Shown in pieces: positions 27,874-36,815 of a stretch of DNA of 64,000 nucleotides. The DNA is taken from contig NZ_JBHOQV010000062.1 of assembly GCF_042408735.1 (NCBI RefSeq), forward strand, positions 1-64,000. Reading direction: 5' to 3'. The position numbers and the translations under genes are program-made. Below the pieces are notes generated by a model. That model searched no databases. It was not told the origin of the DNA and saw nothing but the letters and a program-made list of their open reading frames with translations. Each line of letters starts with the position of its first letter. Position 1 is the stretch's first letter. The stretch is from Thermogemmatispora sp042408735. GTDB lineage: Bacteria > Chloroflexota > Ktedonobacteria > Ktedonobacterales > Ktedonobacteraceae.

Positions 27874-28049
27874 GAAGAAAATTGCAGGATACAGCCCAGT
27901 GCGGATTCACTTATCGCTCTTCCAGGGTAACTTTGCAAGAATCGTCAGCGGCCCCGCCACCTTGCTTTTTCACCGATGTGCTCCTTCATTCTCGCCTGGC
28001 AGCATCCCGGGCCTAGCGTTTCACAGGTTCTAGCAGTACATCCTTTCAG

Positions 28050-28078
28050 ATTATAGACCTTGCAGATAGCCTTGTCTA
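28050..28078 (-). promoter_or_regulatory. Promoter of the first RelA/SpoT gene, with a long leader
   Basis: On the minus strand TAGACA (28078-28073) and TATAAT (28055-28050) are separated by 17 bases. Transcription would start near 28043, leaving a leader of about 170 bases before the start codon at 27873. The other 380 bases up to the next gene show no clear feature. Confidence 0.6.
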
Positions 28079-28461
28079 GCTGCCCCAGGCAGCGGCAGAC
28101 AGCGAGGAAGCGGCCAGCAGGGCGCTCAGAGCTGGACTAACGTAGCCCACAAAGTCCACACGGCCCTCAGCCCAACCCCAGGGTAAAGAGTACCACCGGC
28201 GAGGAAAGGGCGGGCGACTGACAGTCCTACCAGGCCAGCCGCTGCAGAAAGGATCACCACACGCTGCTCAGCGCCAGGCCAGGCCCAGGCTGCCCGGCGC
28301 GGCGCTGCCACCTGAAAAAAGGGTGCTGCCCACGCCCGAAAGGAGGGGGTCGCCAGCGCACGGCCAAGGCAAGCGCGCCATCCAGGGGGAAGACGAGAGT
28401 TCTGGCCCGCGCCAACGGCCACCAGCTCCGTCCTTGACTAACCCGACTCCAGCGCAGCAGC

Positions 28462-31167
28462 TCAGCTCAGCGGCTCTGAGAGGGTGCTCTCATCAGTCGC
28501 ACGGCTGCTCCCCCTGCTACCCTGGCCGGCTCGATAGCCCAGGTTGCGTCGCACACTGACGACGCTCTTGACCTGCAGCAGGCGTTTGAAAATGCGCTCA
28601 ATCTGATCTACCGACTGGATCTCCATCGTTGCCGTGATCACGGCCTTCTGGAGAGCCGGGTTCGTCGTTGAGGAGACCGCCGTCATGTTGATGCCGGCAT
28701 CGCTGACGACCGCCGCCACATCGCGCAGCAAGCCAGCCCGATCGCGGGCCACAATAGTGATGGGGGCCAGATAGGACTGCGTTTTGACCTGCGACCAGTC
28801 CAGATCGAAGATACGGCCTTTGACGCGCTCGCGGAATCGCTGCAGTGTACGGCAATCCTGACGATGAACAATCAATCCCTTGTTTGGACTGAGAAAGCCA
28901 GCAATTGCGTCCCCCGGCAGGGGACAACAGCAATGGGCGAGGCGCGTGGCCAGGCCGGAAGTCGGATGGCGCTCGTTGGCCTGCGTCGGGTACGGCGACG
29001 AGCGATGTCCGTTGAGAGCAGGAGCAGCAGCCACGGACAAGGACTCGGAGTCGGGCAGCCCGGCGGTTGCTCCCTCCTGCCGCAGCGCTCCACGCTCGCG
29101 CAAGAGCGGCAGAAGCTCCCCGACCAGATCCTCCACAGGCAAGTCACCCCGCCCAAGGGCCACGTAGAGGGCCTCCACCGACGGATACTTGCGCGCGCTG
29201 ACCAGCGGCAGCAACTCCTCGTCTCTCAGAGCCTCAAGTCCCGCCGCGCCCGCAGCCTTGAGCGCCAAATCCAGCCGCTCGCGCCCAAGCTGGAGGTTGA
29301 TCTCGCGCTCGTGGTTCTTCAGGTAGCGCTTAATCTTAGTGCGAGCATTGGCCGTACGCACGAAGGAGAGCCAGTCGCGTGTTGGATGAATCGCCTGATT
29401 AGTCACAATGTCGACAATTTCGCCGCTTTTCAGCTCGTAGTCCAGCGGGACCAGGCGCGTTACCAGGCGCTCGCTATCGCCCAGGCTGGTAATGATACGG
29501 GCTCCGGCGCAGTGGTCGCCAATGTCGGTATGGATGCGATAGGCCATATCAACCGGAGTTGATCCGCGGGGCAGATCTTTAATCTCTCCCTTGGGGGTAA
29601 AAACAAAAATCTGCTCTTGAAAGATATCGCCTTTGACGGCCTCGATGAAGTCATCGGCGCTCTGTGGCAACTCGCGCTGCCACTCGCGGAGCTGCTCGAT
29701 CCAGGCGACCATCTCCCGATACGAGAGGCGGGAGCCGCCGCGCTCGCGCAGATACCAATAGCTGGCGATCCCGTAGTCCGCCGTACGCTGCATCTCATGG
29801 GTGCGGATCTGAATCTCGGCGAGGCGATTATCGAGGCAGAAGACCGTCGTATGGAGGGACTGATAGCCGTTGACCTTGGGAGTAGCGATGTAGTCCTTGA
29901 TACGCCCATCCTTTGGGCGCCAGAGAGCATGGATATGGCCGAGGGCCAGATAGCAATCGTGGTCGCTACCGACAAGGATACGGAACGAGACCAGGTCATG
30001 CAACTGGCTGACCTCGCCGCCGCTCTGCAGCAACTTGCGGTTAATGCTGGCCAGATGCTTCTGCCAGGCCAGCACCTCGGCCTGGATCTCGGCGCGGCGC
30101 ATCTCCTCCTCAATGGCAGCGCAGACCGCATCGACATAGGGCTGACGTTTGCGCCGCTCCTCCTCGACCTCGCGCGCCAGGCGCTGATAGCGTTCCGGCT
30201 CCAGATAATAAAAGGCCAGATCTTCCAGCTCGGCCTGCACCAGACCCATACCTAACCGTCGTGCCAGCGGAGCGTAGATCTCACTCGTCTCGCGAGCGAT
30301 GATCTGCTGCTTGGCCGGCGGCATAGCGTTTAAGGTACGCATATTATGCAGGCGGTCGGCCAGCTTGATAACCACCACACGCGGATCCTCGGCCATCGCC
30401 AGGAGCATCTTGCGCACCGTCTCGGAGCGAAGACGGCTCTTGAGGTCGCGAGCGGCCTCCTCGCTGTGTTCAGGATGGGAAGCGGAGCCAGGCAGTCCGG
30501 CCCCAGAACTGGAGCCGTTCCCGTTCGCGGGCTTGCCGGCCAGAGCCTCAAACTTAGTCACGCCATCAACGATGGTCGCTACCGCCGGACCGAACTGGGC
30601 CCGGACCTCCTCCAGCGTGTAGTCGCTATCCTCGACCACATCGTGCAGCAAGGCGGCCACAATGCCATCGGCGTCGATCCGCATCTGGGTGAGGATCAGC
30701 GCCACCGCCAGCGGATGCAGAATATACGGCTCGCCTGAGCGGCGCCGGACCCCCATGTGAGCCCGATTCGCCAGCTCGTAGGCCCGCTCGATCTTCTCGA
30801 CATCCTGCGGCGAGAGATAAGCGCGGGTTTCCGTCAGCAACTGCTCAAAGGCATCGCCCTCCAGATGCCCATCCGAAGGCTGGTAGGGATAGATCACCGT
30901 CCAGGTTCGCTGTCGCCGCTCGTGCCGATCCTGATCCTGACTGGCGGCATCCGGGGCTGCAGTGATCAGCGCATCGGTGTCCACGCTCATATTGGGGGAA
31001 ACCACCGAGGCCACGGGTCGGCCATCAGTTCCCTCTGGCCCCATCAGGGTACCCGCCTCATGCCGGCTGCCATGTTGTTCACGTGAGTCCATATCTGGGT
31101 ACCCGATCCTCTGCCTGTGCGTATACTGTTCAACAAATTTAGCTGGCCGTTGAGAAATGTTAGACAC
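28462..31167 (-). CDS. RelA/SpoT homologue with intact hydrolase site and altered synthetase site
   Basis: A 901-residue long RSH protein. The hydrolase metal ligands are all present: His151 (YILHPLAVAL), His175-Asp176 (ALLHDVVEDSD) and Asp271 (KLADRLHNMRTL), with a polar insert of about 30 residues between the last two. In the synthetase domain the strictly conserved G-R-x-K-H is Ala-Trp368-Gln-Lys370-His (LAWQKHLASINRKL), so the substrate-binding Arg is lost and the following Tyr is Asn. The downstream Asp (QLHDLVSFR) and Glu (AEIQIRT) remain. TGS and ACT domains follow. The protein probably acts mainly as a (p)ppGpp hydrolase. The GTG at 31167 lies about 15 bases behind a near-perfect promoter; ATG at 31092 is the alternative start. 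Confidence 0.9.
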   Translation of the reverse strand: MSNISQRPAKFVEQYTHRQRIGYPDMDSREQHGSRHEAGTLMGPEGTDGRPVASVVSPNMSVDTDALITAAPDAASQDQDRHERRQRTWTVIYPYQPSDGHLEGDAFEQLLTETRAYLSPQDVEKIERAYELANRAHMGVRRRSGEPYILHPLAVALILTQMRIDADGIVAALLHDVVEDSDYTLEEVRAQFGPAVATIVDGVTKFEALAGKPANGNGSSSGAGLPGSASHPEHSEEAARDLKSRLRSETVRKMLLAMAEDPRVVVIKLADRLHNMRTLNAMPPAKQQIIARETSEIYAPLARRLGMGLVQAELEDLAFYYLEPERYQRLAREVEEERRKRQPYVDAVCAAIEEEMRRAEIQAEVLAWQKHLASINRKLLQSGGEVSQLHDLVSFRILVGSDHDCYLALGHIHALWRPKDGRIKDYIATPKVNGYQSLHTTVFCLDNRLAEIQIRTHEMQRTADYGIASYWYLRERGGSRLSYREMVAWIEQLREWQRELPQSADDFIEAVKGDIFQEQIFVFTPKGEIKDLPRGSTPVDMAYRIHTDIGDHCAGARIITSLGDSERLVTRLVPLDYELKSGEIVDIVTNQAIHPTRDWLSFVRTANARTKIKRYLKNHEREINLQLGRERLDLALKAAGAAGLEALRDEELLPLVSARKYPSVEALYVALGRGDLPVEDLVGELLPLLRERGALRQEGATAGLPDSESLSVAAAPALNGHRSSPYPTQANERHPTSGLATRLAHCCCPLPGDAIAGFLSPNKGLIVHRQDCRTLQRFRERVKGRIFDLDWSQVKTQSYLAPITIVARDRAGLLRDVAAVVSDAGINMTAVSSTTNPALQKAVITATMEIQSVDQIERIFKRLLQVKSVVSVRRNLGYRAGQGSRGSSRATDESTLSEPLS

Positions 31168-31188
31168 CTGTCTGTGTATTACCTTGTA

Positions 31189-31216
31189 ATTATAAGGTGC
31201 GAGGCATTACTGTCAA
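31189..31216 (-). promoter_or_regulatory. Consensus sigma-70 promoter of the second RelA/SpoT gene
   Basis: The minus strand carries perfect TTGACA (31216-31211) and perfect TATAAT (31194-31189) boxes with a 16-base spacer. It should be strong and gives a very short leader to the GTG start at 31167. Confidence 0.8.
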
Positions 31217-31406
31217 GCAGTAGACGGCGAGCGCCAACAAAGAAAAGAAAGAGACAAGGCCAAGAGCAGACCTTGGTCTTGTCCGCGAAGCAGATAAATT
31301 GCTACGACTACAATGATTCCTACGTCTCAGGATCACCTTCCCTCACAGGAGCGCGAGCCACAAGCAGAGCCGCGCAGTGGAGGGAGGCCAAACGGGGGTG
31401 ACGCTG

Positions 31407-31446
31407 TGCTTGTTTGGTTGTTTGTTTGCTCGCTCGTTCGCTTGCT
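31407..31446. repeat. Degenerate four-base-period tract (TGTT/CGCT)
   Basis: Ten consecutive four-base units vary between TGCT, TGTT, TGGT, CGCT and CGTT. The tract lies in the 407-base gap between the zinc-ribbon gene and the second RSH gene, which otherwise holds only the RSH promoter. Confidence 0.8.
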
Positions 31447-31574
31447 ACCCCGCTCTCCTGCGGTCCTGGTAGCCAGCCATCTCACAGCCCGAACGCAGGC
31501 GCCGATCAGAGCGGCCTGGCCCGTTCGGTCAGCGTAGCGGCTGATCCATTCGTTCCTTCAGGGAATGAGGCAGG

Positions 31575-31880
31575 CTAGCGTCGCGCCACGCGCGCTTTAT
31601 CATAGCAGCTACTGCAGTAGACAGGCCGGTCGTTGCGGGGAAGGAAAGGCACGCGCGCCTCCTGCCCACACTCGGCGCAGATCACCGTGTGCATCTCGCG
31701 CGGCGCGCGCTCGCTCCGGCTGCCTCCTCCCGCTGCCTGGCGCCGCAAGGCCCGACAGGACGGGCAACGCGCAGGCTGGTTCAGCAGGCCCTTCTGCTGG
31801 AAAAACTCCTGTTCCCCCGCAGTGAAGACGAATTCGTTTCCGCAGTCACGGCACTTGAGAGTCTTGTCGACGAAGCTCAA
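31575..31880 (-). CDS. Small protein with two zinc ribbons
   Basis: A 101-residue protein with four CxxC knuckles (KCRDCG, RCPSC, ICAECG, YCSSC), that is, two zinc-binding sites. It resembles the small zinc-ribbon / CxxC_CxxC_SSSS proteins common in Chloroflexota, which are thought to bind nucleic acid or protein. The TTG start at 31880 is chosen because AAGGAGGT lies 8 bases upstream. A minus-strand promoter, TTGAAA (32053-32048), 17 bases, TATGCT (32030-32025), gives it a leader of about 138 bases. The function is unknown. Confidence 0.8.
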   Translation of the reverse strand: MSFVDKTLKCRDCGNEFVFTAGEQEFFQQKGLLNQPARCPSCRALRRQAAGGGSRSERAPREMHTVICAECGQEARVPFLPRNDRPVYCSSCYDKARVARR

Positions 31881-32024
31881 CCAAGGACCTCCTTAGTGGT
31901 ATGGTCGGTATCCTCTTCAGGTCCATTCCTGGCCTCTGTCACCAGTCTGTTCGTCGCCCTGAGCAGCATGGGACCCATTCCTGATGGCACTGTGCGCAAG
32001 ACCAGTCTCGGATTACCGCTTGAA

Positions 32025-32053
32025 AGCATACACCAACTTTTGCTGTTTTTCAA
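32025..32053 (-). promoter_or_regulatory. Promoter of the zinc-ribbon gene
   Basis: TTGAAA (32053-32048) and TATGCT (32030-32025) lie 17 bases apart on the minus strand. The predicted transcript start is near 32018. Confidence 0.5.
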
Positions 32054-32202
32054 GTGATTCTCGTCCCAACCAGTCAACGTTTTGATATTTTTACGCGCTT
32101 TTCATGTGAAGTGGACCGCCTTACATTGGTTTCACTATGTTTCTCTCTTTGTCAAAAGGATTCAGTCGGCCAGCCAGGCCCTCTCCGGCTAGCAGAAGGG
32201 CG

Positions 32203-32231
32203 TTGCATAAACCTCGGCGATTCGCTATACT
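32203..32231 (+). promoter_or_regulatory. Promoter of tgt with a leader of about 190 bases
   Basis: TTGCAT (32203-32208) and TATACT (32226-32231) are separated by 17 bases. The leader to the GTG at 32428 contains a three-unit GGCA repeat (32257-32268) and a strong hairpin around 32320-32342 (CAGGGGGC with GCCCCCCTG, three-base loop). Confidence 0.6.
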
Positions 32232-32427
32232 GCTCTTCAGCAGAGGAGTCGCGTCCGGCAGGCAGGCAGACGGGCGGTTTGCAGGCTGGCCGAGCCGACT
32301 TTGAGCCGCTTTATTCCGACAGGGGGCCTTGCCCCCCTGCCTGGCTTGACAGCGGCGCGGCGCGCCCGACTGGGCTGGGCCGTCCTCCTCTCACCAGGCA
32401 CGCTTGCTGTCAGGAAGGGAGTGGCCA

Positions 32428-33666
32428 GTGAACGCACTCGCGGCACGTTCTGGCGCCTTTGCCTTTACGATCGACGTTGAGTATCCTCCGGTGCCATCGG
32501 CCCCCACCTGGGCCCGCGCCTGTACGCTGCAGACGCCTCACGGGACGATTCAGACCCCAATGTTTATGCCCGTTGGCACCCAGGCCACAGTGAAGTGCCT
32601 GACGCCCGAGGAGGTACAGGCCGCCGGCGCGCAGATTATTCTCGCCAATACCTACCATCTGATGCTGCGCCCCGGCTCGCAGCTGATCGACAGCTTCGGG
32701 GGCCTCCACCATTTTATGCGCTGGCCCGGTCCGATGCTGACCGACAGCGGTGGCTTCCAGGTCTTCAGTCTGGGCCACCTGCGCAGACTGAGCGAGGAAG
32801 GGGTAACCTTCAAGTCGCATCTAGATGGCTCGCTGCACTTGCTGACTCCCGAGCGCTGCCTGGAGATCGAGGCCGAACTGGGCGCCGATTTTGTGCTGCC
32901 CCTGGATATTTGCAGCGGCTACCCCTGTACACCCCAGGAGGCCCGCCTCGCTATGGAGCGTACCCACCGCTGGGCACTGCGGGCCTTGGAGGCTTTCCAA
33001 AAACATCCACACCGTCCCCAGCGCCCCCAGGCCCTCTTCGGCATCGTGCAGGGAGCCTTCGATGCCGGGCTGCGCCAGGAGAGCGCCCGCTTTGTCGGTT
33101 CCTTGCCCTTCTTTGGCCTCTCGATCGGAGGGCTGTCGGTCGGCGAACCCAAGGCCCTGATGTGGGAGCTGCTGCGAGCAACCACCCCAGCTCTGCCGCG
33201 CGAAAAGCCACGCCATTTACTGGGCGTGGGTTCGCCAGAGGACCTGATCATGGGGATCGATCTGGGTATGGATCTCTTCGATTGCGTGCTGCCAACGCGC
33301 GTGGCCCGCCACGGGGGTCTCTTCACCCGCACCGGGCGAGTCAATATTAAGCGCGCCCGCTTCCGCGACGAGCATGGTCCGCTCGAGGAGGGCTGCGATT
33401 GCTATACCTGTCAGCATTATAGCGCCGCCTACCTGCATCACCTGGCTCGCGCGGAGGAGCAGCTCTACTATCGCCTGGGGAGCATCCACAATCTGCGCTT
33501 CATGCTGCGCCTGGCCGCCGAGGCGCGGGCGGCGATTCTGGCAGGGACCTTCCCGGCTTTCCGCGACGCTTTCCTATCCAGCTATGTGCCGGCCTCGGAG
33601 ACAGCCCGCGAGGAACAACGGGCAAAGTGGCTGGCACGGGCGGCCGCGCGCGCGACGTCGTCCTGA
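32428..33666 (+). CDS. tgt: tRNA-guanine transglycosylase
   Basis: Tgt exchanges guanine 34 of GUN-anticodon tRNAs for the queuosine precursor preQ1. The 412-residue protein has the TIM-barrel motifs of the family: PVGTQATVKCLTPEEV near residue 44, ANTYHLMLRPG, the catalytic Asp in LTDSGGFQVFSLG and the second Asp in DLFDCVLPTRVARHGG. The zinc site is CDCYTCQHYSAAYLHH with a downstream His. GTG at 32428 follows AGGAAGGGAG; a TTG at 32404 would overlap that site. The gene has its own promoter and is followed after 29 bases by a lipoyl/octanoyl transferase, probably in one transcript. No other queuosine genes are in the window. Confidence 0.95.
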   Translation: MNALAARSGAFAFTIDVEYPPVPSAPTWARACTLQTPHGTIQTPMFMPVGTQATVKCLTPEEVQAAGAQIILANTYHLMLRPGSQLIDSFGGLHHFMRWPGPMLTDSGGFQVFSLGHLRRLSEEGVTFKSHLDGSLHLLTPERCLEIEAELGADFVLPLDICSGYPCTPQEARLAMERTHRWALRALEAFQKHPHRPQRPQALFGIVQGAFDAGLRQESARFVGSLPFFGLSIGGLSVGEPKALMWELLRATTPALPREKPRHLLGVGSPEDLIMGIDLGMDLFDCVLPTRVARHGGLFTRTGRVNIKRARFRDEHGPLEEGCDCYTCQHYSAAYLHHLARAEEQLYYRLGSIHNLRFMLRLAAEARAAILAGTFPAFRDAFLSSYVPASETAREEQRAKWLARAAARATSS

Positions 33667-33695
33667 GCCTGCCAGGGAGAGAAGGATCAGAGTTT

Positions 33696-34514
33696 ATGGC
33701 CGAGACCTTTCGTTTTCTCAATACTGGGATACACGACGCAGCCCTGAATATGGCGATCGATGAGGCGATCCTGCTACACCACCTGCGCGGCGAGGTGCCG
33801 CCTACGCTGCGCGTTTTCCGCTGGTCACAGCCGGCGATCTCGCTGGGCCGCTTCCAGAACGTGGAGCGCGAGATTCTTAGCGATCGCTGCCAGGAGCGCG
33901 CTGTGGCCCTGGTGCGCCGCCCGACGGGAGGGCGCGCCGTCTACCACCGCGACGAGTTCACCTATAGTATTGTGACGAGCCGACGCTACGGGGCACCCTC
34001 TGGCGTGGTGGCCGCCTATAGCTATCTGGCCCGCGGCCTGCTGGCAGCCCTGGCCCTGCTGGGAGTGCAGGCGGAGATCAGCGATGGGCGCGTGCATAAG
34101 CATCCTTCGGCAGCCTGCTTTGCCTCGTCGACCCAGGCCGACCTGACCAGCGGCGGCTATAAGCTGGTGGGCAGCGCCCAGGTCTGGCGCGAGGATGCCC
34201 TGCTGCAGCAAGGCTCGCTGCCGCTCGATGATCGGGCAGCGGAGTTCTACGCTCTGCTGCGCTTCCCCGATGAGGCCGCACGAGCTGAGGCCCTGTCCCT
34301 CTACCGCCAGAAGACTCAGCCGCTGCACGCTTTCGCGCCCACCGCGACCTGGGAGGAAGTGGCAGAGGCTTTTCGCCAGGGCTTCAGTCAGGCGCTGGAA
34401 CGGGAGTTTGTGCCGGCAGAGCTGAGCCGCTCAGAGCTGGAGCTGGCCGAGCAGCTCGTGGCCGAGAAGTACAGTAAGCTTGATTGGCGCAAGGACCGCC
34501 TGACGCTGGTCTGA
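33696..34514 (+). CDS. Lipoate-protein ligase A / octanoyltransferase LipM-type protein
   Basis: A 272-residue member of the biotin/lipoate protein ligase family. The motif VRRPTGGRAVYHRDEFTYSI is the RRxTGGGAVxHD signature and KLVGSAQVW carries the conserved lysine. A Cys in ACFASSTQADL sits where LipM octanoyltransferases have their acyl-accepting Cys, so transfer of octanoate from ACP to lipoyl domains is more likely than ATP-dependent lipoate ligation. That choice is inferred from the one Cys. GAAGGA is upstream of the ATG. Confidence 0.85.
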   Translation: MAETFRFLNTGIHDAALNMAIDEAILLHHLRGEVPPTLRVFRWSQPAISLGRFQNVEREILSDRCQERAVALVRRPTGGRAVYHRDEFTYSIVTSRRYGAPSGVVAAYSYLARGLLAALALLGVQAEISDGRVHKHPSAACFASSTQADLTSGGYKLVGSAQVWREDALLQQGSLPLDDRAAEFYALLRFPDEAARAEALSLYRQKTQPLHAFAPTATWEEVAEAFRQGFSQALEREFVPAELSRSELELAEQLVAEKYSKLDWRKDRLTLV

Positions 34515-34561
34515 GCAGCTTCCGCCAATCCAAGCAGCTTCTGCCCCGCCCTTCAGCAGCA

Positions 34562-35434
34562 TCAGAAAAGGCTGAGCTGGACAGGAGCGCTCTTATGAAC
34601 TCGAGAGATCTTTGGCGGGTAGAACACGCCAATAATAATAAATGGATTCGGGCTTATCCTATGGTACCGGCGGGTCGTCCCTAAAAAAAGATAGATATCT
34701 CGCGCCGCGCAAAACTCTTCCAGGTACCTGCGACGGACCAGACGATTGGCCTCCGCTTCATCGCCATTGGCCCTCGCCAGGCAGTTCCAGTACAGGGCCC
34801 CAAGCTCCCAATCTTCTATCAGGAGTTTATGCGGCCTGCTATCACCTGCGCTTAGAAAGACGTAGGAGTACTTGTAAGGAAGCTTCTTGATAGGTATCCT
34901 TTTCTTTGCCTCTCCAGCGGCATCTATCTCAAACAGATTATTCTGCAGGTAAAAATCATCCCACTTCTTTTTCCAGCGGCGACTTGTTGGCTCGATTGTG
35001 AAGTCGACGATTTCACAGGGCTTGAGGACAGCCAGCGAACGTTGCTGAGGGCCTTTGGCCAGGCCAATCACTTCTGACATCGAATCGAAGACTTCCCGAA
35101 GCACATAGCTCTTTCGCTCTTCCCAGCCCTCGGCGCTGGCCGGTATATGGCCATCGAGCGCGATCCGTTCATCCAGCCCCAGGCGGGGCCGATAGCTCTC
35201 TGGCCGAAAATCTTTGGCATTTCTGACAAGATCGAGACGAATCCATTCGAATTTACGGTATTGCTGATCATAAGGAAGATTCCGGAAAGGGATGGGATAA
35301 ATTCGTAGCCATTTTCCATTTTCAAGCACCCCCGCCGTACAAACCAGCTCTTCGTACCTATTGGAGGGAAGAGGATAGGCTTTGACAGCGATCAAGACAC
35401 GAGCATCGGGAAGTGTCTCGGGCAGATACATCAT
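34562..35434 (-). CDS. Conserved protein of unknown function paired with a DUF488 gene
   Basis: About 290 residues, with no membrane segment or recognised catalytic motif. The N-terminal part (VLIAVKAYPLPSNRYEELVC, then WLRIYPIPFRNLPYDQQYRK, then EWIRLDLVRN) looks beta-rich, as in OB-fold or nucleic-acid-binding modules. The C-terminus has FLGTTRRYHRISPNPFIIIG. I recall this pattern as a widespread unnamed family often next to DUF488 genes, possibly the dual-OB (DuOB) type, but I cannot confirm that here. AAGGAGG lies just before the ATG pair at 35434/35431. The DUF488 gene lies upstream on the same strand with a 101-base gap. The G+C content is visibly lower than that of neighbours, which may point to transfer. 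Confidence 0.7.
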   Translation of the reverse strand: MMYLPETLPDARVLIAVKAYPLPSNRYEELVCTAGVLENGKWLRIYPIPFRNLPYDQQYRKFEWIRLDLVRNAKDFRPESYRPRLGLDERIALDGHIPASAEGWEERKSYVLREVFDSMSEVIGLAKGPQQRSLAVLKPCEIVDFTIEPTSRRWKKKWDDFYLQNNLFEIDAAGEAKKRIPIKKLPYKYSYVFLSAGDSRPHKLLIEDWELGALYWNCLARANGDEAEANRLVRRRYLEEFCAARDIYLFLGTTRRYHRISPNPFIIIGVFYPPKISRVHKSAPVQLSLF

Positions 35435-35535
35435 GGCCTCCTTCTTGAGCGAGGGCTGACTTTCTCCCTCTTCAGGCCAGAGCCAGCCAGCCGTCAGCGC
35501 TCCGACAGGAGCAGCGGGGGGTCTGTCGGCTGTGA

Positions 35536-36447
35536 CTATCCAGGGGCCTGCAGGAGTTGATGAGAGGCAGCCTTGCTTGCCAGATGAACAACAGGGGCAT
35601 CGATATAACCTTGCTCGCACAGATACGCGGCCAGCACAGCACGATGGCAGTGGCCGGGATCGGCCTCAAAACAGGTCAGGGCCACCCGTCTCTTCTCAGC
35701 GACGAGCGCAGCCAGCCGCTTGACACTCTCGGCCGCCTGCGGAAGCAGGTCGTTAGCGTAACGAGCAAAGAGCGCGCGATAGGCTTCCTCGCTCTCCAGG
35801 TCCCGTCGCAACTCAGAGGGCACTCCCAGGGCCGGCAAATGGAGATAGGCAATCCCTACCTCGTAGAGGGCCTGGGCCAGACGTGCCCTGGCAAAGCCGA
35901 ACTTGCGCGAAAACGGATTGCGCCGCACGTCGACCAGAGCGCGCACCTCATGAGCCAGCAAAAGAGCCAGGTAGGCGTCCAGGCTCAGCCCCTCGTAGCC
36001 CACAGTGAAGAGACAGGCAGCTTCCTGCGACTGAGCCGGGGCCGTCTCGGGCAGAGAGAGGGCCGCGAGCTGGCGGCTAAGTCTCCGCCAGGTCCGGCGT
36101 CGATCAGCAGCCAGGCGCTGACCTTCCTCCCAGACCCGCGCCAGCCGGCGGCGATCCTGCTGGCGGAGCTGAGCCAGGAAAGAGGTCTGGCCAGCGGGTG
36201 GGAGCAGCGCCACTCGCGGCGGTGGCGTCAGCCAGCGCCGCAGACGCAGTGTCTGCAGGTCATGCTCAAGCACAAAGCTGCGCACCTGCTCGCCCCAGAC
36301 GACGAATTGATAAGGAGCCTGGCCCCGCTCGCGCTGAGCATGGAGACAGAAGAGCATGATCAGCAGCAGAGCCGTCTCCTCTTCCAGCTCTTCTCCGGCC
36401 AGCTCAGCCAGGGCTAAGACCAGCCGTTGGCGATAGACTATGGTCAT
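35536..36447 (-). CDS. DUF488 domain protein
   Basis: A 303-residue protein. The C-terminal half is a DUF488 domain: FTVGYEGLSLDAYLALLL, LVDVRRNPFSRKFGFAR, LPALGVPSELRRDLES, and the ALTCFEADPGHCHRAVLA segment with two cysteines and a histidine expected at the active site. The N-terminal 140 residues are helical (EEETALLLIMLFCLHAQRE, FVVWGEQVRSFVLEHDL) and may be a winged-helix-like region seen in longer DUF488 proteins. DUF488 enzymes have no settled reaction; some sit in nucleic-acid-related or defence contexts. It is transcribed with the unknown partner downstream. Confidence 0.8.
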   Translation of the reverse strand: MTIVYRQRLVLALAELAGEELEEETALLLIMLFCLHAQRERGQAPYQFVVWGEQVRSFVLEHDLQTLRLRRWLTPPPRVALLPPAGQTSFLAQLRQQDRRRLARVWEEGQRLAADRRRTWRRLSRQLAALSLPETAPAQSQEAACLFTVGYEGLSLDAYLALLLAHEVRALVDVRRNPFSRKFGFARARLAQALYEVGIAYLHLPALGVPSELRRDLESEEAYRALFARYANDLLPQAAESVKRLAALVAEKRRVALTCFEADPGHCHRAVLAAYLCEQGYIDAPVVHLASKAASHQLLQAPG

Positions 36448-36815
36448 GGGTCGGAATCTTCCTCTCGTCTCAGCATCTTCCAGCTACTAAGACGAAAAGG
36501 CGACCACTCAGCGACACCCTGGCGGCAAGAGTCCCAGGGACGCCGGCCAGGCCAGCGCACCCCGATCACCCTCCAGGCTCATCTTCCCACGATCTTTATT
36601 CTACTTCATCCAGAATATTTATTCAACCATCCGTACCGGAAACAAAGCAATCGTTCAGCACAACTCAGATTATAAACGTTTTTCATTCAAATACATGTTA
36701 AGTTGCTCATCCTCATAATAGCATAAGAAAGGCAAGGAGAGCTTTCTTCTACGGTGTGAAGAAAGGCGGTAATAGCACCTGTAGCCACATATCTAGAGAA
36801 AGGATATCTAGCGCA
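36448..36815. other. Divergent 368-base intergenic region, partly AT-rich
   Basis: The stretch 36595-36735 is clearly richer in A and T than its surroundings and lies between a minus-strand and a plus-strand gene, so it probably holds divergent promoters. A minus-strand TATAAT lies at about 36670-36675, but no convincing -35 pairs with it. No gene was seen. Confidence 0.4.

Noticed and set aside
28126..28422. 98-codon minus-strand frame between the two RSH genes
   Set aside because: Trp/Ala/Gly-rich, no ribosome-binding site and no recognisable feature.
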